Source of the DNA: Spirodela intermedia
Lineage: Eukaryota > Streptophyta > Magnoliopsida > Alismatales > Araceae
DNA length: 64,000 nucleotides
Reading direction: 5' to 3'
NCBI GenBank assembly: GCA_902729315.2
Contig: LR746265.1
Coordinates: 7,384,892 to 7,448,891, forward strand
Part shown: positions 49,270 through 60,655 of the stretch, one piece after another
Numbering within the stretch: the stretch's first letter is position 1
Layout of the letters: the number at the start of each line of letters is the position of its first letter
Translations under genes and position numbers: made by a program
Notes under the pieces: generated by a model
What the model was told of the DNA's origin: nothing
The model's input: the letters and a program-made list of their open reading frames with translations, nothing else
Database searches by the model: none

Positions 49270-51540
49270 CATTATCTAATAATATTTATAACTAAGACTT
49301 AATCAAAAATCAGTATAGAAGTAAGTATTAGGTCAAACATAAGGGGATTGATTAATCTGTTGTGAAAACTAATTAGTTTATATATAAAGGGATTTTAATA
49401 TTTTATTAATATTTAACAGAAATAATAAAATAAAAGGGTAAGGTGGAAAGAATAAAGAAAGGGAAGTAGAAAAAGGAAATAGGAAAAGAGCAAAGAGAGA
49501 GAGAAGAGTGAGCTCTCATGAGAGAAAAAGGGATGAGATCTCTCATGAAAGGAAGAGAAAGAGAGAGGAGGAGAGAAAGCTCTCATGAGAGAGAGAAGGG
49601 ATGAGATCTCTCATTAAAGGGAGAGAAAGAGAGAGGAGGAGAGAAATCTCATATGAGACTGAGAGAGAGAAAAGTCTCATGAGAAAGAGAGAGAGGGAGA
49701 TCGATCGAGAGAGAGAAAGAGAAGGAAATCGATCGAGAGAGAAGGAGAGAGAAGGACTTCGATTGAGAGAGAGAAAGAGAAGGAGATCGATCGAGAGAGA
49801 AGGAGAGAAAGGGAGAGATCTCAGAGGAGACGGAGAGAGAAAAAAGGTCTCATGAGAGGGAGAGAGAAAATAAGATGAAAATGAAGAAAGAGAGAAATAC
49901 AGTCAACTTGTTTTCACGGTGATCATTATTTTCGGATAAATGTGTGCTTGAGGATTCACATACATGACATGAGGTCAGTCTTGATTGTCTCTAGTTTATT
50001 TTAACAATTGAGCACTCATTAATCAACCTTTAATCTCGGTGATTTTGCATTCAAAAATAGAAAAATACACATTATTCACAAAATGTTGGGAATATGAATA
50101 TGTTGAGATTCGACTGAGAAAATCAATAAAAATAAGTTAAAAAGGATCTTAAATTAATCTCAGACGAGTTTCAGAGGATTTAGAAGAAGAACGAAGATCA
50201 TTCATCAAGTTTTGAATTAGTTATACTCATTTCAATCGAAACGTGCATGAAATGGAAATAACATGCCGTAAAATATAAATAAATGACAAAAAAGTAGGTA
50301 AGTAAATATTGAAAGTAGAAAATAAATTGTTACCCAAATTTAGTCTATCTCTTGGGCAACTAGAGACACCGGTGTGGTGGCTTGGTTTGTCTAGATGTGC
50401 CACACCATGCCGAAAGTCACAAAAGTATCGTCCGGAAGCATTACCCCAATTATTGGAGAGATCTGCTAAAAGAGAAGTCGGCCACACTATCACCATCATT
50501 TGGGAAGAGAAGGGAAGAGTTGACTACTCATCGAAGGCCTTGAGTGCAGTCGGGGGAGGAAGGAACCAGCTTGTCAATCATCAGAGACGTCGATCGCGCA
50601 AAATGAAAGAAGAACAAATTGTCATATTCACGATTGTTGTCGGGATTCTAAAGATAATCAATAATGTTTATTTTACCTGATAGTAATTTATTATTGTCTT
50701 TATATCCCTAATAGTCATACATGCAAGAGCTTAAGTTCTTGGTATCGTGGCGTTTTGGGAGCCACTAGATCAGATGTGTTTGGTCATGTGGTGCACTAAA
50801 CGACGTAGGATCAATCTGTTGTGAACTACTACTGACTGGCAACTTAAGTCCCTAGTATTGTGGTGCATCCTTAAATGTCGAATCATCCTTTAAGGCCACA
50901 TGCATGCTAAGCCACATTGGATTCACAAACTACTGATGGATCGCTTTACACATCTAGTATCGTGGCGGTTTGCGAGCCGTAGGATCTATCTATTATGATG
51001 ATGTGGCTCACTAAGTACCGCCGGATCACACCGTGCTTTAGATGACTACATTGAAATAGACGAAATAGTTAGTCCCACATCAAAAGTTTATCATTGTTTA
51101 AGCTGAATATAAATCAAAGTTTATCTCTATCAATTGAGATCCCTTCTCCCAAAATAAAATAAAACCTAGGACCCTCTTGGGAGAAGGCAAAAAGGTGGTC
51201 TGCCATCATGTGCACACGTGTACAGGTGCTCCTTACCCCACGACCATTTGGCCACCGGGACGTGGAAGGGGAGTGACGCACACATGCGCAAAGTGAGGCC
51301 TTCACCACTTGAGCCCAGCTCGTGGCTCCCCTGATCTAGGTCTACTTGCTCAACCACTACCCCTCCCCCCTCCAAGTTAGCTACCAAGTGCTGGCTTGCC
51401 AATGGGTAGAAGATTTTTTATATTTTATTCTTTTTATTTGAATAATAAAAAAATATGTTATGTATTTTAACTTCAAGCTTTTAAAATTAAAAATATATTC
51501 TATATTTATTCTGCAAGTTAACAAAATAAAATCAAATAAT
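49270..51540. mobile_element. Probable later insertion(s) inside copia element 2
   Basis: Copia gag sequence fades by about 49.25 kb and recognisable copia sequence returns near 51.55 kb. The stretch between holds a GA-rich block, three diverged units with the motif AGTATTGTGGTGCAT or ..TATCGTGGCG.TTT (about 50.74, 50.85 and 50.96 kb), a TAGTCCCACATC motif and a GC-richer block at 51.16-51.37 kb. I could not find its ends or a target duplication. Confidence 0.4.
49495..49870. repeat. GA-rich minisatellite with ATCGATCGA units
   Basis: GAGAGAGA tracts alternate with ATCGATCGAGAGAGA and TCTCATGAGA, a short palindrome. Several blocks of about 30-60 bp repeat imperfectly. The Arg/Glu-rich frame across it is an artefact. 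Confidence 0.85.
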
Positions 51541-53330
51541 AAAACTGATTAAAACTCATAGATCTAACTTTAATAGCATTCCTTTTGCTATTACTAGCGG
51601 CACATCTACTCCTTCGGTGATGTCTGTCTCCACTCTTCGAGTGCCACATGACCTTCCTACTTTGAAACCAGATAGTGGTTGTCTGTCATAAGGAAAGGGT
51701 TGCAACTTTTTTTTTAGATTTCCTACTAACCTCTTATTTATTAGTGCCATTACTCGAGACATCATTTGCTCTATTATATTTTTTTCATTTTCATTGTACC
51801 TTCTAAGATTTATGTATCGGTCAAAGAATTGATTTGGAGTGTGAGAATAAATGGTGTTTATGAACTAATTCAATGAACCTTCTTCTAGCTTTCGGACTCT
51901 TTTTGTTTCCTCTATGGCCCCTTTATCTCTTTTGTGGCATCATCATTTAAGATATCTTATTTTAAAAAACTTCAAAAAATCTTATCTTAACTTTCTCTTA
52001 ATAAATGTGTGTGAGTTATGTCAATTAAACAAACACCATGATGGTTCATACTCAAGTCGAAATGAAATTTTATCCACATGATCCTTTGACTTCATTCATT
52101 GTGATGTTTGGAGGCTGTACTCTATCTATCTTGGGTCATTGTTACTACATTATCTTTGTCGATGACTACACTTGGGTGAGTTAGGTTTATCTTCTCTAAA
52201 ATCGTACTCAAGTTCAGACCATAGTTGTTCACTTCATTACTAAGGTCATCATTCAATACTTTACTATGCCCAAGATTTTTCACGCCGACAATACTTTGAA
52301 CTTGGTTCATGATTCACTTAGCACATTTTGTGCTGATTGTGGTATTCTTCATCAAACCACATGTCTACACACATCCCAACAAAATGATGTTACCGAACAA
52401 AAAATATGGTAACTATTTGATATTGCTTGCACACACTCATTAAGATGAATGTTCCTTATTATCTCTGGTTTGACACTCTTCTGATAGCCACATATCTCTA
52501 GAGTTGACTTCCTTCTGCTCCACTTAATAGAGTCATTTTACTTCATCGTCTTTCACCTGATTCTTTTTTTTTCTTTACCCCCTCGTGTTTTTGAATGCAC
52601 TACTTTCGTACAAAATCTTCTCCTTCTCTTTCTAAATTAGCCCCTCGTGCTCCCAAAAGAATATTTATTAGTTATTCACAAATAAAAATAAGTTATCAGG
52701 TCTATTTTCCTAATACTCTTACTATGTGACATTAGTTGACGTTACTTTTCATGAGGAGTTTTCTTTCTTTTCTCTAGCATCAACTCCTTGTTGATCTGTT
52801 ATATTTTTACTACCTGATTTTTCTCTTATAGTGATCATTGTAGATCCCTCTCTTACTCTTCTTATTTGTCTAGTTTCTCCCTCATTAGTTCTTCCTCCAA
52901 CACCTTCGACTTCGTCATCATCCAACTTCTTTACTCTTAGATTAGATTTGTCTTCACCCTCTATCAATAAGCCTCTTCTAATTGTCTCTTCTGAAACTCA
53001 AGTGAATGACCTTCATCTTCTTATTGCTCTCCACAAAGGTACATGTGCATCCACTATACATCTCATTTTTCACTTTATTTTTTACAACTGCCTTTCTCTT
53101 TTCTTTCATACCTTTGCTCTTTTTGTGACCTACAAGTCAATTCCACAATCGTATGTTGAGACTAGATAGATACTTGAATAGAAGGTGGCCATGGGCTTAG
53201 AAGTGGATGCCTTGGTGTCTCGAGAAACTTGGACACTTGTATATTGTCCACACAATGGCAACATCGTCATATACAAGTGGGTTTTTCACACTCAAGTATA
53301 ACCCAAATGGATCTATTGCACATTACAAGG

Positions 53331-54437
53331 TGATGAACTAGATTTAGTAGTTAGATATGTTGTTGTGATATAACTAAGTTTATGTAGATAATATTTATAA
53401 AACATCACTCTTACATTTAAGATGAGGGTCGATTCTCAAGGAGTGTGGGTAATGAGAGTAAGAATTTTACTTATTTTATTTATTATATATATAAATATAC
53501 ATGAGGTCATGAAAGGTAGAATTAACTAACAAGGGTAAAGACAAGAGAAATAAAAATCATGAAAAAAGAGAGAATAGATCTAATACAATGGAATGATAGA
53601 ATAAATGATAAAATTAGTTTGAATTAAAAGTTAATCTATCTATGAAGAGGATTACAAAGATGTCCTAAATTTGAATCTTGTACAAATCTCATTGTGCGTT
53701 AGTCCTAGACTGAGTGATGTTTGATCTATGATGATCTCTATATGCCTTAGGTAATATTTTCTCCATGATGATCTTGGACATGAAAATGTCATTGATCAGA
53801 CCTTGATTTTCTTTCTATTTCCTTTGGCTAGTCATTGTTAGAGAGGGATCCAAAAATTGTCCTTCAAGAGGGGGGTGAGATGTTTTAATTCTCTCAAGAA
53901 TTAGGCCTCTAATAAATAATTATGATTAATAACTAACACTCTTGGTGGACAATCTAAATTCTTCTATAAGGGCGGCACTCTAATCCTTCTCTTAATCTCA
54001 TCTTAAAGCACCTAAGATAGACAACCTAGATCTTATCTCTTAATAGTCCTTTTAGGTTCAAATAAGCTAGGCCAAGGTGACGCCCTCTTTTGAGCCTATA
54101 ACATATTAGGCTGGCCCTCTCTATAAGATTTAGGCTTTTCTTTAGTTTGAAGTCTTGAGTTTTTTTCATTATGTCCAACTCATAATAAAAGTTCACCTAA
54201 GTCCTTGTAATCAAATAATTATCAAGAAAATGTGAGAGAATCACTAAACTTCATAAAAGTCAAGTAGGGTTACTCTCATAATATAAATAAAATAATATAT
54301 ATTAAGACTTAAATATAAAATATTATGAATGACATAATGATTCGATAACACATATATAATTATATTATCTACCTATTAATTAACATTTATATATCAAATA
54401 TTAATATATAGATGTAACTACTCATTTATAATTATCA
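53331..54437. mobile_element. Solo-LTR-like insertion (1107 bp) in the reverse transcriptase of element 2
   Basis: The insert begins TGATGAACTAG and ends ATTATCA, so it has the TG...CA ends of an LTR. It is flanked by perfect 5-bp direct repeats CAAGG at 53326-53330 and 54438-54442. Removing it restores the copia frame from HYK to ARLV exactly. It has no coding capacity. A solo LTR left by recombination fits best. Confidence 0.85.
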
Positions 54438-55791
54438 CAAGGCTCGTCTAGTTGTTTGTGGGTTCACCTAAGCTTATGGTATTGATTACATTGAGACATT
54501 CTCTCTAGTGGTTCAACTCAACTCTATTCGAATGATACTTTATCTGACAGTGAATCAAGCATGGTTTTTACATCAATTTTATATTTTTAATATGTTTTTC
54601 TATGGTGACTTTAAAGAATAATTATTTATGGAGCAACTTTCTAAATATGTTGTTAAGTCATCAAAAGTGTCCTTTGTAAAATATCATTGACAAACTTAAA
54701 TATAGTCCACATACTTGGTTTATTAAGTTCAGTAGTCTTTTGTTGTAATTTAGATTCTCACCATATTTTGTGGATCCCATAGTACTTACAAAGACTATTA
54801 AAGTTAGCATTATTATCCTACTTGTTTATGTGAATGACATTATTGTGATAGAAAATGATGAAGCAAACATTCAATCTACCAAATTATACTTATAATAACA
54901 CTTCAATATACAAGATCTGGAGGTTCCATAATACTTCTTTAAGATTGAGTTTATCTTTCAAGATGACAAACTCACTCTCTCTCAACAAAAGCATGTTTTT
55001 TTTTTATATGCTTCAAAAGACTAAGTTACTTGGGTGCAAGTTAGAGTCATCACCTATGGAGGCATGACTGCACTTCTAAGATACGTTGTCTCCACTCTTA
55101 GAGGATGCTAATCAGTATAGACGATTGTTGGGGAAGATGATCTACCTCACCGTCACTCTGCCCCCACATCATGTATATGGTTAGTGTCCTTAATTAGTTC
55201 ATATAGAAACCTTAATAAGTTCATTAGGAAGAAGCTTTATGGGTTTGACATATATCAAAAGAGCTCTTGAGAGAGGGCTTATCTATCAAAGATATGAACA
55301 TCTTCATATTGAAGCCTACTTGAATACAAAATATATTAGTGATAAGGGAGATCGTAAGTCCACTGATTATTGCATATATGTGTGTGACAATCTTGTCATG
55401 TAGCATTAAAAAAAGTAAAAGGTGGTATCTTACTTTAGTGCTAAGTTTGAGTGTCACACCATAGTCAAGATGACATGAGAGATGGTGTGGCTTAGTTCAC
55501 TCATCAAAGACTTTGGCATCTCATCGCTTACACTAATACTTATGTACTATGATAATCAAGCTGTCATCTTCATTGTTAGAAACCCTATGTTTTATGAGTA
55601 GACAATGCATATTGAGATTGATTGTCATTACACTCGAGATAAGATAATGTTAGGTGTTATCTTTACTTTGCATATCGTTTTATCTCATCAGCTTGTGAAC
55701 GTCTTCATCAAGAGTCTTGCGAGGATCTCTTATGATACGACGTGCATCAAGTTAGATATATTTAACTTATATGCTCTAGCTTGAAGAAAAG

Positions 55792-55954
55792 TGTTAGAAT
55801 AGACCCATTAAGCCCACCAAGCCTATTTTAGACTTACTCTCTCTATGTCCTTATTCTTCTCTCTCTTTCTTCCTTTCTTCTATATAATCTTATGTACTCC
55901 TCTTCTTCAAAATATCAATATCAATTCTAGGGTTTTCTCTTCCTCTTGTCAATA
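55792..55954 (+). repeat. 3' LTR of copia element 2
   Basis: 163-bp partner of the 5' LTR, starting TGTTAGAATAG. The two LTRs differ at many positions, so the insertion is not recent. Confidence 0.88.
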
Positions 55955-56620
55955 AAATTTAATCTATCTTCTCTCATATTAGACTTAAAATTTCATATGC
56001 AGTGGACATCCAAATTAAATTCATGTACAATCTAAGAAAAGTTCATCCTCTTACAACTAAGAGAGATCTACAACATTTGAAGAAAATACTTCATAGAGGT
56101 AGCTTATTCAAGAAAGGTAAAAGGTTAGATATTGAAGTTTACATTGATCTTGATTATGTAGGTTTCATTGTCAATCAACAATCTACTTCAGACCACTATA
56201 ATCTTCTTGGTAGAAGTTTCTTATATGGTGCAATAAGAAATAATAAGTGGTGTGAGATCAAGTGTAGAATCTAAATTTCAAGCAATAATGTAAAGAATTT
56301 ACAAAGTATCATGAGTAAAATGTATTCTAAAAGACTTGAGAATCAAGTGGCACATACTCACAAAGCTATATTGTGATAATAAATGAGCCATTAGTATAGT
56401 TCATAACCTAGTACAACATGATCTAACAAAACACAGATATATTAGCACTTTATGAAGGATAAGTTAGAAAGTGGCATCATTTATACATCATATGTTTCAA
56501 CTCATAATCATATTATGGACATACTCACAAAGGGATTGAGCATACCTACTTTTTAAAAGATGATATCTAAGCTGAGATTGGATAATATCCACTCACTAGC
56601 TTAAAGGGGAAAGCCATATA
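55955..56620 (+). mobile_element. Copia element 1, 3' part (RNase H region)
   Basis: Resumes the interrupted element: LLFKKG-like SLFKKGKRLDIEVYIDLDYVG, then NQQSTSDHYNLLGRSFLYGA corresponds to the copia RNase H segment with RRSTSGY and GGN..TWRSKKQ. It ends near a purine run (TTAAAGGGGAAAG at about 56600), a likely polypurine tract. No clear LTR follows. Confidence 0.75.
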
Positions 56621-56884
56621 TTACCGTGTTATTTATTCTCAATATATATTATGTTTTATTTTATTTTTTCGTATTATTTGGTTCATGTTTAATATAAGTG
56701 AAACCCAATCAGATATATTTTACCTGATCGTTGAGTCGTTTATAAGACTATATCTATTTTCATTTCAAGTTAATCAAGTAATCTTTGCCTTCTTTCTCAA
56801 ATCAAGCCCAAGGGTAATGGCTCTTTCTAGCGACGACCACACTCCTGGCAGTGGCTAAACATCTGGCTACCAGGAAGATTCGAC

Positions 56885-56995
56885 ATGATGCATAACTTTA
56901 TATTCATGTCCACTTAAATGGATTGCCCAATGATTGGATGGTCATCTAAGTTAAAATCCACACAAGTGGAGCAAGCCCAATTTATAACTAGCTCA
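56885..56995 (+). repeat. Dispersed repeat R2, copy 1
   Basis: Direct repeat of about 110 bp with 60385-60495. Shared landmarks are ATAACTTT.TATTCATG.CCACTT, TGAATGATTAGAT-like, and AGCAAGCCCAATTTA / AACAAGCCCAATTTA. Confidence 0.65.
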
Positions 56996-57069
56996 CGATA
57001 ACTGAGTCTGATCTACAATCTTCACAGTCTGAGCTAAAAGCGCTTGGGCAGTGTCAAGGAAGAACTAAG

Positions 57070-57600
57070 GTGTCACCTGTCCTTAGCCAGTACAGTCCCC
57101 AAGGGAAAGGTTTGCCATCCTCTCTATCTCTCTCTTTCCATCTTTCATAGCTGGTCCTTGAGAGTTTAAGAATGTTAGAATCAGAGAACCACCAAACAGG
57201 GTGCAGATTATGAGCAAACACTTTGTGCCTGGCACCGAGAAGTAAATGAGAGTGGGGAAGCAAGGAATCCAGAACTCGTATGAACATTTTATCCCTGATG
57301 TCCGACACCAGGATGGAACTGGATCACGGCCATGAAAATGGTCAGACGTCGTCCTTCAATGGTAGCGCAGAGCAGGCTCTTAATTGTCGTTGATCCAAAT
57401 GGATCTCTTTTGACTGCAGCATTTGTGTGGTCGATGCGGTCGCCACACCAAAGCCACATGAGAGGGACTTGAGATGTCATCAGTGCTCCTCATCTGCGGT
57501 TGTATGACTTCTGCAGTTTAATCCATTGAAAGGTCTACAAATAGGAAACATCTGAATATTCAGAGTGAAGCATGGCTGTGGAATCTCCTTGCCATCTAAT
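57070..57600 (-). repeat. Dispersed repeat R1, copy 2
   Basis: Same family as 38041-38470 (opposite strand) and 61615-62115 (same strand). It lies downstream of Bowman-Birk gene C, read in that gene's direction. In-frame stops break any reading frame shared with the other copies. Confidence 0.75.
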
Positions 57601-57654
57601 TGGATTACAATGCTGCCAAATCGGCTGTGGGGATGTTTCTAATGACTCTCATGA

Positions 57655-58525
57655 GTTTGTTTCATCCCTCTAAGATTTTTTATTTTCATTCCATCAGTGA
57701 ACGACATGCAATAGTTTGGTAACTCCTGACATTGAGTCCATGCTCACACCCCAAATGATGACAAATTTTGATGTAGCCCGAAAACTACTGCCAAACGAGG
57801 GATGTAAGGTTTTTAACCTAGGCAGAGAATCTAATAGAATCTGCATCAAAAGAGCTAAAAAGTAATAGAATGGAGTACAACAAAGTCTTAGACCAATTCA
57901 AGTGAATTAGAGACTCAAGAGACGTGAAAACTCTATTTGGTTCAAATTCAGCTTGGAATGACACAATAAGAGATTTGGTCACATATTTAATATGCCTAAA
58001 TCTCAAATTTGTATATTTTATTCATGTTAAATAACTCCCATGTTTTGTTTTATTTCTTAGGGGTAGTCTAACATAATCTTCCTTTTTTGTAGAAAAGTTT
58101 AATCTTTTTTTTTTTCTATTTTCTAGGATCATAACCATTTTCCCTTTTATAGGTTAGTTATAACTAATTTTCTGCTTATAAATAAGCCCCCCCTTATAGC
58201 CCCAAAGGAAATACACGTTTTATCAATCAATTTCGAGTTTTCCTTCTTTCTGGAGATTCTCCCCTTCTACTACTGGATTCTAGTACCCCTATGGACTTAA
58301 GGAACTATTTTCGATCCTATGGATTCAGGATCAACCTCTTGTGGACTCAAGGAGTGAAATCTCTTCGTTCTATGGATTCAGGGTAAGTGTTTTCAACCAA
58401 GACATGTTTCTTTTAGATTCAAGGTCATGATTTTGTTTCCAAAATACACAGCCAAAGCTGAAACGTGATCAAGTTAATCAATTCTTCAAATTTCTACTGC
58501 GTCAAATTTTCACGACAATTGTTGG
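57655..58525. mobile_element. LTR-like insertion between R1 copy 2 and Bowman-Birk gene C
   Basis: The collinear homology of this block with 62.1-62.25 kb is interrupted here by about 870 bp. The extra DNA includes a TATAAATAAGCC element near 58186 and a terminal stretch (ATCAATCAATTTCGAGTTTTCC near 58220) in the style of plant copia LTR promoter and R regions. Exact ends and target duplication were not resolved. Confidence 0.45.
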
Positions 58526-58683
58526 CCAATGTTCATCGATCGTTATTGAAGAGATGATGAACATATCCACACATTCCAACAACTGCACAGTCAAAGCACT
58601 CATTCAAGATGGTGTCGGACTTCGGCACTTCATCTTTGGATGCGATGGCACCTTGGGATCCTGCCGCCAGACGTCGCTGGTGC

Positions 58684-59073
58684 TCACACAGCAGAGTCCT
58701 TGCCGGGGATGGAGAGGAAGCTGTGGCAAGGGGGAGGACAGCTCTTCAAGAAATCGAGGCAGATGCAAGGCGGGACTAAGAATCTTTCGCAGGTGCAGCT
58801 GTTGCACCCGTAGGCGCATCGGATCTCCTCATGTGTCAGGTCCCCGCACATGTAAACGCCAATACTTTCATCGTAAGCACAATCGTTGCAGCACCAGAGC
58901 GAGCTCCCGACGGGCTTCTGCTTCCCGGACAACACTAGTGCGCGGAAGGCGTCCGCACGCTGGACTGCACCGCCGCCGCCAATGGGCCGCCGGGCGGAGG
59001 CAGCGAGCAGGGCCATAGAAAGAAGAACCAGAACTGCGACAGCCGCCACGGCATGAGCCTTGCCACTCTCCAT
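58684..59073 (-). CDS. Bowman-Birk-type cysteine-rich secreted protein C, single exon
   Basis: 129 residues: signal peptide (MESGKAHAVAAVAVLVLLSM), a spacer with ADAFRALVLSGKQK as in protein B, and a 12-cysteine Bowman-Birk domain starting CCNDC. The first-loop cysteine pair is missing (AYDESIGVYM in its place). The second loop is intact in spacing, C-ERFLVPP-C, with Arg at the P1 position but Phe at P1' and Val at P3' instead of Ser and Pro. Spacing of all other cysteines equals protein B. A CACGTG lies about 135 bp upstream (59208-59213). It could still be a trypsin-directed inhibitor, but the loop is not canonical. Confidence 0.87.
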   Translation of the reverse strand: MESGKAHAVAAVAVLVLLSMALLAASARRPIGGGGAVQRADAFRALVLSGKQKPVGSSLWCCNDCAYDESIGVYMCGDLTHEEIRCAYGCNSCTCERFLVPPCICLDFLKSCPPPCHSFLSIPGKDSAV

Positions 59074-59099
59074 CTCTATTTCTCTCTCTGGTGAATCCG

Positions 59100-59990
59100 T
59101 TGAACTTTTGCTGCTTCAACAACCCTTTTTTTAGGCAAATAGGAAGGAGGAGAATTGAGCCGGCCCTCCGTGGCAGAATAGCGCCGTCTTCTTCATTGCC
59201 GCCGCTTCACGTGGAACTGGTTGGCTACACCAACACCTCTCATTCTCACACGGCCCATAGCCGCCCCCTTCACCGGGTCTTCCTCTCTCTCTCTCTCTCT
59301 CTTTTTCTAGTAACGCTCGAGTGGGGATCTTCCGGGCGCATTTCCTGTCGTCCTTTACTGGGAACTACCATCTTCGAAAGAATGAGAGCGAGAGAGAAGG
59401 CCCATGTGGCCTGTTGATGGACAACATCAGATATCAGAACACGCCACCTAACAGAGACTGATAAGAAGATGAAGCCTTCGAATTAGTGATAGATACAAGG
59501 ATTTGGGAGACCGGAAGGACACGGCATAAGTCAGGTGACGGGCAGCAAGAAGGTGCAAGGGCGACGGGGCCACCGCAAGCCAAGGATATCGACCGCACAA
59601 TTCGTGCTAGCCTGACAAGGTAGCGTGTCTATCCACTTGAAGAAATCCGTGGCGCGCGGTGGCGATTAAGATCAGGGGCCGAGCCACCGTTGGAGTGCCC
59701 TTGCGCATTATCCACTGCTAGTCAGTGATGACTGAGAGTGGGTAGCATGCGTCTTTAATGGTCGATGCGAGAACCGAAAAGCAGAACACTGCGAATTCAA
59801 CCCGAGGACATGATCTAGCGCCATGTCAGCTTCGGCGTCGAGGGCTAAACAGTGTTTCTCCTCATCTATTGGGTTTCCCTCCGTTTTCGCAGGACCTCCA
59901 TTCCTATTCTTTTAATCTCTTTCAAGACCCACAGAGAATTATCTTGTTTATCGTCCTCGCCGTCAGATCGCCAGAGAGAGAGAGGAGTGG
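59100..59990. other. Intergenic, upstream region of Bowman-Birk gene C and beyond
   Basis: Has a CT tract (59283-59302) and GC-balanced DNA up to about 59.9 kb. No gene could be supported. Confidence 0.5.
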
Positions 59991-59999
59991 TGTACTACA

Positions 60000-60095
60000 A
60001 GCACATTCCACTGAAAACGTTAGCAATCGCATGCTGTACAAAGGGGAGAGAGAGACTATCTTAAAACTTGTTGGCGCTAAAGAGACAATAGCCAT
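60000..60095 (+). repeat. Inverted repeat IR1, left arm
   Basis: GCACATTCCACTGAAAACGTT through TTAAAACTTGTTGGCGCTAAAGAGAC is the reverse complement, with few changes, of about 61106-61203. Confidence 0.85.
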
Positions 60096-60384
60096 TATTA
60101 AGACTTCATAGTTACCAGTCAAAATATTTCTTAAGAAATAAAGGGTTGTTGCCAGACGAACATTTATTTTTCATCCTTTTGGAACTTCTCTTCATATCCT
60201 CTACTACATTCATTATAGAAAATTGCGACACGCAAATTTCTAAATATCATGTAAATGAGGCCACGTCATTATATCTTGATACAAAGTTATGGTTATTATT
60301 GAGGCATTAAAGAGTGGTACTTGATGAGTGAAAGAAGCGTAGCTTTCTCAATAGGATTTATTTTTACCGACCCATGACTCATTT

Positions 60385-60495
60385 AAATAATCTATAACTT
60401 TTTATTCATGCCCACTTCAATAAATTGCTGAATGATTAGATCATGTCTCTTTAAATCCACTCGTAATGGGTAGAACAAGCCCAATTTACCACAAT
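60385..60495 (+). repeat. Dispersed repeat R2, copy 2
   Basis: Partner of 56885-56995, same orientation. Confidence 0.65.
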
Positions 60496-60540
60496 ATTAT
60501 TGTATTTTTATATGGACTAAAGTAAGACTATCTAGTGAAG

Positions 60541-60655
60541 AATGAAGCAGCGGAAACCTACAACCACGTCGACACCGCTTCGGCCCAGCCCCATTCAAGA
60601 TCGATTTCCATTATTATTAATTATTTTTATTTCTGAACTCTGATAAATACTCTCA
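60541..60655 (+). repeat. Inverted repeat IR2, left arm
   Basis: CCTACAACCACGTCGACACC, GGCCCAGCCCCATT and TTATTATTAATTATTTTT recur as reverse complement at about 61455-61568. Confidence 0.8.

Larger units (their letters stand above)
47926..55954 (+). mobile_element. Ty1/copia retrotransposon 2, inserted in element 1
   Basis: Bounded by direct repeats 47926-48087 and 55792-55954, with a primer-binding site after the left one. Flanks are ACATT (47921-47925) and AAATT (55955-55959), a 4-of-5 target duplication. Internal order is copia: gag (NYALWASRFEYFL-like, near 48700), integrase (HADN near 52285, GILHQTTCLHTSQQND near 52345-52390), the DVTFHEEFSFFS motif (about 52740), reverse transcriptase (EVDALVSRETWTLV near 53200; YIETFSLVVQLNSIR near 54490), RNase H (DNQAVIFIVRNPMF near 55553, then an HIEIDCHYTRDK-like stretch). 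Stops and frameshifts mark it as inactive. Two later insertions enlarge it: 53331-54437 and a less clear stretch at about 49.27-51.54 kb. Confidence 0.88.

Noticed and set aside
49601-49855. Arg/Glu-rich 84-codon frame
   Set aside because: Produced by the GA minisatellite; no start context and no conserved sequence.
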